This document shows, piece after piece, positions 1 through 6,247 of a DNA stretch of 6,247 nucleotides. The position numbers were made by a program, and so were the translations under genes. Location: positions 1-6,247 of the forward strand of contig JAIELU010000005.1 in the NCBI GenBank assembly GCA_019752775.1, read 5' to 3'. Within the stretch, counting starts at the first letter, position 1. Each line of letters starts with the position of its first letter. This DNA comes from Campylobacterales bacterium (GTDB lineage: Bacteria; Campylobacterota; Campylobacteria; Campylobacterales; Arcobacteraceae). Under the pieces are notes generated by a model, which saw nothing but the letters and a program-made list of their open reading frames with translations, was not told the origin of the DNA and searched no databases.

Positions 1-1433
1 GCTTCTCCTGCTGTTGCTGCTTCTACTGCTGCATTTAGTGATAGTATATTTGTTTGGTAAGCTATTTGGTCGATTTCAGTAATTGCTTCATTTATCGCTG
101 TAACTTGAGCATTAATTTCATCCATTGAAACATTTGTTTGATTTGCTAATTTTTCGCCATGAGTTGCTGAATCAGTAACATTATTAGAGAAATTAGCCAT
201 TTTCGCGATGCTTTCAGTATTGTGTCTAATATTGCTTGTTATTTCTTCTAATGCAGCTGCTGTTTCTTCCAAAGAAGTAGCAGCTTCATTTGAACTAATA
301 TTTAATTTATCAACATTTGCTAATAAGATATTTGAACTCTCATCAAGTGTTAATCCATTTGATTTATTTTCAACTAACATCTGAGTAATAGAATCTCCCA
401 GAGTGTTTACCCCATTTGCTAATTTTAAAAGATGTTCTTTTACCTCTTTTGTAGAGATTTTATTTAAGTATTGATATTGTGAATACTCTTCTAAAACATG
501 AAGTACATTATCAATATTTGATTCAAGATTATCAGCCATTTTATTTAATACATCTTTTAGTTGCATTAAAGCAGGATTTGAAACATTAATATTTAATCTT
601 TGGCATAAATCACCTTGTTCGAATTCACCCAAAACATTAATTGTTTCATCAATTAATTTTCTATCTTCTTCAATACCTTTTTTAGTTTTAGAGATATTTT
701 CATTTACAACTTTTGACATCTCTCCAAATTCATCTTTAGAACTATCATCGAGGAATGAAACATCTTTTATTTCTCTATTTAAATAACCGAAGAATATAAG
801 AAGACCATCTTTGAATGAATTTAATGAGTTAACTACTATATTTGAAATAAGTATTGATATAAGAATAAAAATTATAATTGCAATTACAGCAAGAATTTCT
901 AAAGAAGTATCTAATAAACTAAATGCTTCATCTCTTAATTCAACAGCACTTTTATTTATTTCAATAATTTTATCTTCAAGTTTTAATCCAACGGTAACCA
1001 TTTTAGATATTTTGTTTTTTACATCATCTAATTCAATTATTGTACCATTTGCATAATCACTAATTCTTTTTTCTGATAAAGACTCAAAATCAGAAATATA
1101 ATTTTTTGAAAAAGCTAGAATTTCATCACATAGAACTTTATTCTTTTGAGTTACTAATACTGTTTGTAAAGTAGTAACATCATTATCTAATTGTTTAAAA
1201 TTTTCTATGACAATTTTTTTATTTTCTTCATTAGGGTTTCTTAAAAATTGATAAATAGAAATTCTTCCTTTTAATAGTTGCTGGATAAATTCATCAGTAG
1301 TTATAGCGACATGATTCCTTGTATTTGCCATATTGCTATAATGCTTATATATAAAAGCAGAAGCTACAACAATTAAGACAAATAACACAGGGAATAAAAA
1401 GAGTTTCTTTTTTGTACTCATATTTTTTAACAT
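1..1433 (-). CDS. Methyl-accepting chemotaxis protein, C-terminus cut by window edge
   Basis: Transmembrane chemoreceptor that would relay a periplasmic signal through CheW/CheA to the flagellar motor. 477 residues are visible. It starts MLKNMSTKKK, has TM1 at about 11-29, a periplasmic, mostly helical sensor region at about 31-175 (four-helix-bundle type likely, not proven), and TM2 at about 178-198. A HAMP region follows at about 199-250, with a second HAMP-like stretch (FEQGDLCQRL) after it. The cytoplasmic signalling helix runs to the window edge, ending with IAYQTNILSLNAAVEAATAG. This is the highly conserved hairpin tip, so the descending helix and any CheB/CheR tether lie outside the window. 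Start choice: ATG at 1433 has AAGGA six bases upstream; Met5 (ATG at 1421) is less well placed. It lies 222 bp downstream of the response regulator and has its own promoter, which resembles that of the kinase operon. Family assignment is secure; the ligand is unknown. Confidence 0.95.
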   Translation of the reverse strand, partial: MLKNMSTKKKLFLFPVLFVLIVVASAFIYKHYSNMANTRNHVAITTDEFIQQLLKGRISIYQFLRNPNEENKKIVIENFKQLDNDVTTLQTVLVTQKNKVLCDEILAFSKNYISDFESLSEKRISDYANGTIIELDDVKNKISKMVTVGLKLEDKIIEINKSAVELRDEAFSLLDTSLEILAVIAIIIFILISILISNIVVNSLNSFKDGLLIFFGYLNREIKDVSFLDDSSKDEFGEMSKVVNENISKTKKGIEEDRKLIDETINVLGEFEQGDLCQRLNINVSNPALMQLKDVLNKMADNLESNIDNVLHVLEEYSQYQYLNKISTKEVKEHLLKLANGVNTLGDSITQMLVENKSNGLTLDESSNILLANVDKLNISSNEAATSLEETAAALEEITSNIRHNTESIAKMANFSNNVTDSATHGEKLANQTNVSMDEINAQVTAINEAITEIDQIAYQTNILSLNAAVEAATAGE

Positions 1434-1438
1434 AATGT

Positions 1439-1444
1439 ATCCTT
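1439..1444 (-). promoter_or_regulatory. Ribosome binding site of the chemoreceptor gene
   Basis: The minus strand reads AAGGAT here, followed by ACATT and the ATG at 1433. The AAGGA core is a good Shine-Dalgarno match at a normal distance and decides for this start over the in-frame ATG four codons later. Confidence 0.7.
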
Positions 1445-1457
1445 AGTAAGAAGTTAT

Positions 1458-1487
1458 AATAATTTTTATCATTACATAAAAATTATT
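1458..1487 (-). repeat. Perfect 12-bp inverted repeat in the chemoreceptor leader
   Basis: AATAATTTTTAT (1458-1469) and ATAAAAATTATT (1476-1487) are exact reverse complements around the 6-nt spacer CATTAC. In the predicted chemoreceptor mRNA this gives a stem-loop made only of A-U pairs, ending 24 nt before the start codon and 13 nt before the AAGGA site. It could shape leader stability or translation, or be a DNA operator. Read on the plus strand it is followed by a T run, so it could also act weakly as a terminator against antisense transcription. The repeat is seen directly; the function is not. Confidence 0.55.
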
Positions 1488-1552
1488 TTTTTAAATATTC
1501 CCTAAAGAAAATAAATTTGATATAGGAAATACTTAAAATATTTAATAGTAGA

Positions 1553-1586
1553 ATTTTATTGTAGCTTTATATATGAAAAATGACAT
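1553..1586 (-). promoter_or_regulatory. Promoter of the chemoreceptor gene with conserved 18-bp upstream element
   Basis: Minus strand: the 18-bp element ATGTCATTTTTCATATAT (1586-1569), then 10 nt (AAAGCTACAA), then TAAAAT (1558-1553) as a -10 box. Transcription would start near 1546, giving a leader of roughly 113 nt. The element matches the one in front of the kinase operon at 17 of 18 positions and at the same distance from the -10 box. It covers the place where a -35 box would be, and no good TTGACA is visible. This suggests a promoter that depends on an activator, plausibly the OmpR-type regulator encoded just upstream. Promoter position is inferred; the sequence match is direct. Confidence 0.6.
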
Positions 1587-1619
1587 TTGATGCTGATTTA
1601 GAATATTATTAAGTAATAA

Positions 1620-1639
1620 AAAAAGAAAATTAACTTTTT
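1620..1639. terminator. Weak terminator-like hairpin after the response regulator gene
   Basis: AAAAAG (1620-1625) and CTTTTT (1634-1639) can pair around an 8-nt loop. On the minus strand the second arm runs into further T residues, 17 nt after the response regulator stop codon. The stem has a single G-C pair, so efficient termination is doubtful and some read-through into the chemoreceptor gene is possible. Confidence 0.2.
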
Positions 1640-1655
1640 ACAAGAATGTCATTTA

Positions 1656-2342
1656 TTATTTAAGATGATAACCTTTATTATAAATGTTCTCAATAAAGAA
1701 ATTATTATTTCCAATAATATTTGTTATTTTTCTTTTGAGCCTTGATATAAGTTGAATTATTGAGTTATCTTTTATATCAGTATTTAAAAAAATGAACTCA
1801 TGTATCTCTTCAGGGGTAAAAAATCTGGAATCATTTTCTACAAATAAATCAATAAGTGTAATTTCATTTTTAGTTAATGAAATTTTTTGATTAGTAAAAG
1901 AAAGTTCTTTTTTTTGTCTATTCCAAATGAAATCGCCATTTAATATTTTTAAATGAGGATTTTGATTTTCTTGAAAAAAATCTCTTTTACATTTATTGAT
2001 GGCATTTATTAATTCATCAACTTTAAAAGGTTTAATAAGATATGAACAAGCATGAAGATGTATAGCTTGTAATAAATTTTCTTTATCACTAAATGCAGTT
2101 AGAAAAATAATTGGAATTTTTTTATTTGTCTCTCGTATTTTACTTGCTAATTTTAAACCATTCATTTTTGGAATATTTATATCTAAGATAATCATATCTG
2201 GTTTTTTTTCTTCAAAATAATTAAAAGCTTCTTCTCCATCTTGAGCTATGATTATTTCATTAAAATGTCTTTTTAAAAAAAAATCTATATCCTCAATAAT
2301 CTCTTCATCATCTTCAACATAAAGTAAATTAAGATTTGTCAT
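1656..2342 (-). CDS. OmpR/PhoB-type two-component response regulator
   Basis: Cytoplasmic transcription factor of 228 residues, the usual length for the OmpR family. The receiver domain spans about 1-120: acidic pocket Glu10-Asp11-Asp12, phospho-acceptor Asp54 (in IILDINIPKMNG), Thr82 (FLTAFSD) and Lys104 (YLIKPF), so all catalytic positions are present. The C-terminal winged helix spans about 133-228: SLTKNE before the first core helices, a recognition-helix region around KDNSIIQLISRLKRK, and the wing hairpin ending NKGYHLK. The ATG at 2342 has AAGGA upstream at an 8-nt gap. The gene overlaps the end of the kinase gene by 14 nt, which implies translational coupling and makes that kinase its partner. 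OmpR-family proteins bind direct repeats next to promoters; the shared 18-bp element at 1569-1586 and 4943-4960 is the natural candidate target, though this is inference. The specific regulon name is not recognisable. Confidence 0.95.
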   Translation of the reverse strand: MTNLNLLYVEDDEEIIEDIDFFLKRHFNEIIIAQDGEEAFNYFEEKKPDMIILDINIPKMNGLKLASKIRETNKKIPIIFLTAFSDKENLLQAIHLHACSYLIKPFKVDELINAINKCKRDFFQENQNPHLKILNGDFIWNRQKKELSFTNQKISLTKNEITLIDLFVENDSRFFTPEEIHEFIFLNTDIKDNSIIQLISRLKRKITNIIGNNNFFIENIYNKGYHLK

Positions 2343-4881
2343 TTGCGTTTTCCTTTCTTAGGGTTATTTTAAAATTTGTATAGATGCTTTTTGAATAAAC
2401 ATCTAATTTACCACCAATACTCTCTTCTATAAGCATTTTTGCCATATACAAGCCTAGTCCTGAACCTTCATTTTTGAACTTTGTTGTAAAATATGGCTCA
2501 AAAATCTTATCAATAATTGTTGATGGAATACCACCTGCGTTGTCTCTTATCATTAAAGTAATTGTATCTTTATAATTCTGAGTATAAATACCTATATATT
2601 TATGAGTAGTATTTGTAGTTTTAAAACAATCAATAGCATTTTCTAATAAAATTAAAACTACTTGTAAGAACTCATTTTCAAAAGTATAAATATTGATTTT
2701 CTTATCTATTTCTATATCAAATAGTATATTATTATCTCTACTTTGTATTAGAAATATAGCTCTTTTGATTAAAGCATTTAAACAAAAATTATTTTTTTCT
2801 TTATTTGGATGAAAAAAATGCATAAAATCTTCTATTGTATTTGACATATAACTTATATTCTTATTGATAAGAAATATTTTTTTATCAATAAGTTCTTTTT
2901 CTTCTAAAATATGGGAGTTTTCTTTTAATAAATTATCTATTACTTGAATTGATAAATTTATTCTATTTAAAGGTTGTCTCCATTGGTGAGCTATGTTATT
3001 AATCATTTCTCCCATTGAAGCAAGTTTTGTTTGTTTAAATAAAATCTCATCTTTTTTTCTATTTTTTAAACTCTCTTCTAAAACTCTTTTTTCTAAATAA
3101 GTATTTGATTTTTGGATTTTGTTTTTTAATATATTTTCTCTTACATAAATAATTGTAAGTAAACTAATGATTGAAAAACAAGTTATTAAAATTATTATTA
3201 GGGATTTGTGATTTCCATTTTCTTTATATTTAAAAGTAGTAAAATTATTTTGGATTAATTCTTTTTCTTCTTTTGAAATATTTTGAATAACTTTATTTAG
3301 AATTTCTTCTAATAAAATATTATCTTTTCTAAGTGCAAAAGATATATCTGTTTTATAATCGAAATTTCCTGTAATACTTAGGTCTGTATTATAATCTTTT
3401 TGTAAATTGTAAATTACTTCTGCAATATTTCCAATATATCCATCTGCATTATTTGCCAATATTTGTTGAAAAGCAAATCTTGTTGTTGGCGTTTCATAGA
3501 TTCTGGAATATGGATAATCAGCTTTTAATGTTGAAGCTAATTTTCCATCATTTGATATAAATATCTTTTTATTTTTTAGTTGTTCAAAATTTGTAATAAA
3601 TGAATTCTTTTGGGAACTAACAAAAACAAAAGGCAGTTCTAAATAGGATTTTGTATATAAAGCATTACTATTTTTTCTATTTCTATTTTGAATAGATGAA
3701 ATAAAATCACAATTATGTGTTTTTAGTTTTGCAAAACCATCTTCTAAATTATTTATAGGTACTAAAGTTATATTTATTCCAAGTTTCTTTTCTATGATTT
3801 TTATATATTCAGAAGTTATTCCTACAAGATGTTTATTTAAAAAACTTTCATATGGGAGAAAATTATCTTGTACACAAATTTTTAAAGTATCTTTATTTTT
3901 TATATATTTTGCTTCTTCTTCATTTAGTGTAGGCATATATTCATCAAAAATAAAGTCTAAAGGATTTTCATTTCCTTCAAAATATCCCATAAGACGATAA
4001 ATATCGTAAATTCTAATTAATTTATTTTTATCAATATTTCCAAGAGTATTATTTTTATAATATGATAATTTCTTTAATTCTTTAGCTTCAAAAAGAAGTT
4101 CTTTTTTTGTTAGATTTTGATTATTGTATTTCTTTAAAATAAGTTCTATTGTTTCATCAATATTGCTATATGCGTACTCCCAACCTTTTAAAGAAGCTTT
4201 TTTAAAAGCAATTACTTTATTTTTATTTTTTTTAATAAGCCCACTATTTGTAAATAAAAAATCACTATATAAATCAAAGCCATAATCTTTTGGAGCAAAG
4301 ATATTAAAAGGAATATTTCTTTGTTCTAAAATAAAAGGATATTTTGAAATATAAGCACTCATAATGTCAGTTTTGTTATCTATTAAGTCTTCTATATTAT
4401 GGGAATGTTTCAAAATTTGTATTAAAGACATATTAATATTATTAGAAAGAAGAATCGCCTTTACTGAAGCTTGACTAGAATCGTTTTCAGTTAGCATTAT
4501 TTTTTTATTTTTAAAGTCTTTTAAAGAATTTATATTTGAATCTTTTTTTGCAATCAAAACAAGTGGTGAAATTTGGAAAAGAGGGAAAAGAGCTATTAGA
4601 TTATGAAAGGTATTTATTTTTTCTGAAATTAAAGTTTCTCTAGCAATTCCAAAATCAACTTTTCCTTCACTAACATCTTTAGTGACATTTATGTTAAAAT
4701 CATAATTCTTTATTTCAACATCTAATCCATACTCTTTATAAAAACCTTTTTCTTTTGCTATGTAGTAACCTGCAAATTGAAATTGGTCAAACCAAGAAAG
4801 TTGTAAAACCGTTTTTTCAAAAGTATCGTGAGAGAACAAGCGAAAAGATAGGAAAATTATAAATAGAAAATATCTATACAA
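2329..4881 (-). CDS. Sensor histidine kinase with tandem NMT1-like and SBP_bac_3-like periplasmic domains
   Basis: Inner-membrane kinase of 850 residues that should sense a small ligand in the periplasm and phosphorylate the overlapping response regulator. Order: signal peptide or N-terminal anchor about 1-17; NMT1/THI5-like binding domain about 23-240, with the family signature around FAGYYIAKEKGFYKEYGLDV (37-56); linker; SBP_bac_3-like domain about 331-552, starting DTLKICVQDNFLPYE. One strong membrane segment lies at about 560-580, then a charged, probably coiled-coil stretch to about 618. Kinase core: phospho-acceptor His632 in AHQWRQPLNR, N box with Asn748 (LLENAID), G1 DNAGGIP (780-786), F box IFEPYFTT (793-800) and G2 GSGLGLYMA (806-814). 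All key residues are present. No PAS, HAMP or fused receiver is seen. The start is TTG at 4881; no in-frame ATG is nearby and the signal-like sequence begins here. NMT1 relatives bind thiamine precursors, sulfonates, nitrate and similar compounds, so the ligand cannot be named. Confidence 0.93.
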   Translation of the reverse strand: MYRYFLFIIFLSFRLFSHDTFEKTVLQLSWFDQFQFAGYYIAKEKGFYKEYGLDVEIKNYDFNINVTKDVSEGKVDFGIARETLISEKINTFHNLIALFPLFQISPLVLIAKKDSNINSLKDFKNKKIMLTENDSSQASVKAILLSNNINMSLIQILKHSHNIEDLIDNKTDIMSAYISKYPFILEQRNIPFNIFAPKDYGFDLYSDFLFTNSGLIKKNKNKVIAFKKASLKGWEYAYSNIDETIELILKKYNNQNLTKKELLFEAKELKKLSYYKNNTLGNIDKNKLIRIYDIYRLMGYFEGNENPLDFIFDEYMPTLNEEEAKYIKNKDTLKICVQDNFLPYESFLNKHLVGITSEYIKIIEKKLGINITLVPINNLEDGFAKLKTHNCDFISSIQNRNRKNSNALYTKSYLELPFVFVSSQKNSFITNFEQLKNKKIFISNDGKLASTLKADYPYSRIYETPTTRFAFQQILANNADGYIGNIAEVIYNLQKDYNTDLSITGNFDYKTDISFALRKDNILLEEILNKVIQNISKEEKELIQNNFTTFKYKENGNHKSLIIILITCFSIISLLTIIYVRENILKNKIQKSNTYLEKRVLEESLKNRKKDEILFKQTKLASMGEMINNIAHQWRQPLNRINLSIQVIDNLLKENSHILEEKELIDKKIFLINKNISYMSNTIEDFMHFFHPNKEKNNFCLNALIKRAIFLIQSRDNNILFDIEIDKKINIYTFENEFLQVVLILLENAIDCFKTTNTTHKYIGIYTQNYKDTITLMIRDNAGGIPSTIIDKIFEPYFTTKFKNEGSGLGLYMAKMLIEESIGGKLDVYSKSIYTNFKITLRKENANDKS

Positions 4882-4884
4882 TTT

Positions 4885-4897
4885 AAGGATTATCCTT
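4885..4897 (-). promoter_or_regulatory. Ribosome binding site within a palindrome, upstream of a TTG start
   Basis: Minus strand AAGGATAATCCTT is a perfect palindrome around one central base. Its left half, AAGGA, is the only good Shine-Dalgarno match before the kinase start. It lies 11 nt from the TTG, a long spacing. In RNA, AAGG could pair with CCTT across a 5-nt loop and partly hide the site. An ATG at 4901 opens only a three-codon reading frame (ATG GAA GGA TAA) across the same site. Weak, possibly controlled translation of the kinase is suggested but not shown. Confidence 0.4.
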
Positions 4898-4926
4898 CCA
4901 TTTAATAAAAAAAATTGTAACTAATT

Positions 4927-4960
4927 ATTATATCTTAGAATAATATGTGAAAAATGACAT
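4927..4960 (-). promoter_or_regulatory. Promoter of the kinase/regulator operon with conserved 18-bp upstream element
   Basis: Minus strand: the 18-bp element ATGTCATTTTTCACATAT (4960-4943), then 10 nt (TATTCTAAGA), then a consensus TATAAT -10 box (4932-4927). Transcription would start near 4920, giving a leader of about 39 nt before the TTG. The layout is the same as in front of the chemoreceptor gene. The element takes the place of the -35 box, fitting an activator that contacts RNA polymerase directly, and autoregulation by the encoded OmpR-type regulator is a reasonable model. The -10 box and element are seen; the start site and the binding protein are inferred. Confidence 0.65.
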
Positions 4961-4978
4961 AAAAAATAAAGATTGGGG

Positions 4979-4991
4979 TTTACGCAGTAAA
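4979..4991. repeat. 13-bp dyad upstream of the kinase promoter
   Basis: TTTAC, GCA, GTAAA: a perfect 5-bp dyad around a 3-nt centre, centred about 65 bp upstream of the predicted transcription start of the kinase operon. It could be an operator for a dimeric regulator, but five-base arms in AT-rich DNA can arise by chance. Confidence 0.3.
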
Positions 4992-5057
4992 ATAGAAATA
5001 ATAATTAAAAAATGTGGTAATAATCATTAATTGAATAAATAGATATAAAAATATGCG

Positions 5058-5073
5058 AAAGAGGTAACTCTTT
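5058..5073. terminator. Candidate terminator after the MFS transporter gene
   Basis: AAAGAG and CTCTTT form a perfect 6-bp stem with a 4-nt loop (TTAC on the minus strand), starting right at the transporter stop codon. On the minus strand a short T run (ATTTTTATAT) follows about 6 nt later rather than directly, so this is a weak intrinsic terminator at best. The presence of a separate promoter downstream supports the kinase operon being its own transcription unit. Confidence 0.35.
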
Positions 5074-6230
5074 TACACATTTTTATAATTGCTCATAATA
5101 ATATAAGCCAATATAGAAATTAAACAAATTGCAGTTCCAATTGGAAAAAAAGTTTCATCATGAAAACTAAGTGCAATTGAAGAAATAATTGCTCCCAATC
5201 CAAATTGTAAAACTCCAATTACACCAGAAGCAACTCCTGCATTTTTTGGAAAGTGTTCTAACGTTAATGCCATACAATTACCAAAAATAAATGCCATCAT
5301 ACTCATGTAGCAAGCTATTAAAATTACAGTTAAAATAAGAGTTATACTTTCATAATTTAAAGCAAATAATCCACCCGAAATTACTTGTACTAAAATTGCC
5401 ATTTTTATTAGTTCAACGGGACTATATTTTTTTAATAACATTAAATTTACTTTTATCATTAGCATTAAAACTATAAAATTAATTCCAAAGAAAAAAGGAA
5501 AATAATCAGTTGGGATTTTAAAATATTCTATATAAATAAATGATGTTTTTGCAATAATTACAAAAAAACCACCAAAACTAAATCCTAAAACAAGCATTGC
5601 TTTTAAAGCTAATTTGTGACTTAATACAGTTTTAAAAGATTCAATTACATTTTGTTTTGAGTAAACAAAACTCTCTTCTAAATCCTTATAGATAAAAAAT
5701 GCAACAAGCAAAGAATAAACTGTCAAAAATATAAAAACAGCTTTCCACGAATAAAAGTGAATAATAAATGCTCCAATTGCAGGTGCAATTAGTGGAGCAA
5801 AACTTCTTACCATTCCAATAAGTGCAAATACTTTTGCAGCTTCTTTTCCATGAAATCTATCTCTTACGGCTGCTGCAGCATTTACAACTACAATTCCTCC
5901 AAAAAAGGCTTCAAAAAATCTGAAAAACCATAATTCATAAATAGTGGTACTGAAGATTATTACAAAACTAAAAAATGCAAAACCTAAAAGTCCATAAACA
6001 GAACTCATTTTTCTTCCATATTTATCAGAAATTGGTCCACCAAATATTTGACCAACCGAAAAACCAATTAAAAATATAGATAAAGATAATTCTATTTTTT
6101 CAATACTTACATTAAAAGCATTTGCAATATCTGGTATTGAAGGAATATATGTATCAACTCCCATGGGAGCCACTGAAGATAAAATTGATAAAAGAACAAT
6201 TAGATATAAGTGATTCGTACTTTTTCTCAT
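5073..6230 (-). CDS. Bcr/CflA-type MFS drug efflux transporter
   Basis: Inner-membrane proton-driven exporter of 385 residues, the normal length for the Bcr/CflA group of the major facilitator superfamily, with about 12 hydrophobic segments. Visible signatures: DTYIP (26-30) in TM1, typical of Bcr/CflA (D-Y-P pattern); motif A GGPISDKYGRK (64-74) between TM2 and TM3; Arg104 in TM4 (RFFEAFFGG, with Glu107 where relatives often have Gln); the AVRDRF loop (121-126); motif C-like APLIAPAIGAF (145-155) in TM5; and a C-terminal half with GNCMALTLEHF and AGVASGVIGVLQFG, also as in Bcr. These proteins export bicyclomycin, chloramphenicol-like drugs or sulfonamides; here the substrate is unknown. ATG at 6230 is chosen as the first Met of the TM1-containing frame; only a weak GGA lies upstream and the promoter is outside the window. 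It is co-directional with the kinase operon but 191 bp away, so a functional link is not evident. Confidence 0.93.
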   Translation of the reverse strand: MRKSTNHLYLIVLLSILSSVAPMGVDTYIPSIPDIANAFNVSIEKIELSLSIFLIGFSVGQIFGGPISDKYGRKMSSVYGLLGFAFFSFVIIFSTTIYELWFFRFFEAFFGGIVVVNAAAAVRDRFHGKEAAKVFALIGMVRSFAPLIAPAIGAFIIHFYSWKAVFIFLTVYSLLVAFFIYKDLEESFVYSKQNVIESFKTVLSHKLALKAMLVLGFSFGGFFVIIAKTSFIYIEYFKIPTDYFPFFFGINFIVLMLMIKVNLMLLKKYSPVELIKMAILVQVISGGLFALNYESITLILTVILIACYMSMMAFIFGNCMALTLEHFPKNAGVASGVIGVLQFGLGAIISSIALSFHDETFFPIGTAICLISILAYIIMSNYKNV

Positions 6231-6247
6231 GATATTTTTTCCACACT

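Noticed and set aside
12..14. Thr474 in the chemoreceptor tip (AATAGE), where many proteobacterial receptors have Arg (AARAGE)
   Set aside because: From general knowledge of the family, AATAGE is common in Campylobacterota chemoreceptors, so it marks lineage rather than a defect.
811..1056. 81-codon open frame on the plus strand
   Set aside because: It lies wholly opposite the TM2 and sensor region of the chemoreceptor, has no recognisable domain, and its low-complexity Ile/Ser composition is what the complement of an AT-rich gene gives.
2337..2344. Another TGTCATTT core at the response regulator start codon
   Set aside because: It is fully explained by coding sequence and the start codon (minus strand AAATGACA) and lacks the rest of the 18-bp element and a -10 box at the right distance.
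3794..4000. 68-codon open frame on the plus strand
   Set aside because: It is antisense to the linker and SBP_bac_3-like part of the kinase, which is a clear coding sequence; no ribosome site or family similarity supports it.
4943..4960. PhoB-box reading of the conserved element
   Set aside because: The first part (ATGTCAT) resembles a PhoB half-site (CTGTCAT), but the second half-site 11 bp on is CACATAT, a poor match, and no phosphate genes are nearby. The element is kept as an unnamed site.
5011..5036. Fur-box-like AT-rich stretch (TAATAATCATTAATT)
   Set aside because: Only a partial match to a Fur-type palindrome, in very AT-rich DNA where such matches are common, and no iron-related gene is adjacent.

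Overview
The window is AT-rich DNA with four protein genes, all on the minus strand, so they read from the right end to the left. The low GC, the Lys/Asn/Ile-rich proteins, the HQWRQPLN-type histidine kinase and the AATAGE signalling tip of the chemoreceptor all suggest a Campylobacterota bacterium, probably of the Arcobacter group. This placement is inferred from sequence style; no marker gene is present.

Layout from right to left: (1) 6230-5073, a complete Bcr/CflA-type MFS efflux transporter. (2) 5072-4882, a 191-bp gap with a weak terminator-like hairpin, a 13-bp dyad and the promoter of the next operon. (3) 4881-2329, a hybrid-input sensor histidine kinase with two different periplasmic solute-binding domains in tandem (NMT1/THI5-like, then SBP_bac_3-like), one membrane segment and a complete kinase core. 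(4) 2342-1656, an OmpR-type response regulator that overlaps the kinase gene by 14 nt. (5) 1655-1434, a 222-bp gap with a second promoter and a perfect 12-bp stem-loop in the leader. (6) 1433-1, a methyl-accepting chemotaxis protein cut by the left edge at the tip of its signalling hairpin.

The main observation is a shared promoter module. An 18-bp element (minus strand ATGTCATTTTTCAYATAT, 17 of 18 positions identical) lies exactly 10 nt upstream of a TATAAT or TAAAAT -10 box, both before the kinase/regulator operon (4960-4927) and before the chemoreceptor (1586-1553). The element covers the place of the -35 box, as expected for an activator site. The simplest model is that the response regulator, or another common regulator, controls both its own operon and the chemoreceptor. 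That would make kinase, regulator and chemoreceptor one sensory unit that couples ligand detection to chemotaxis. The ligand is unknown, and the MFS gene shows no copy of the element in the few upstream bases visible.
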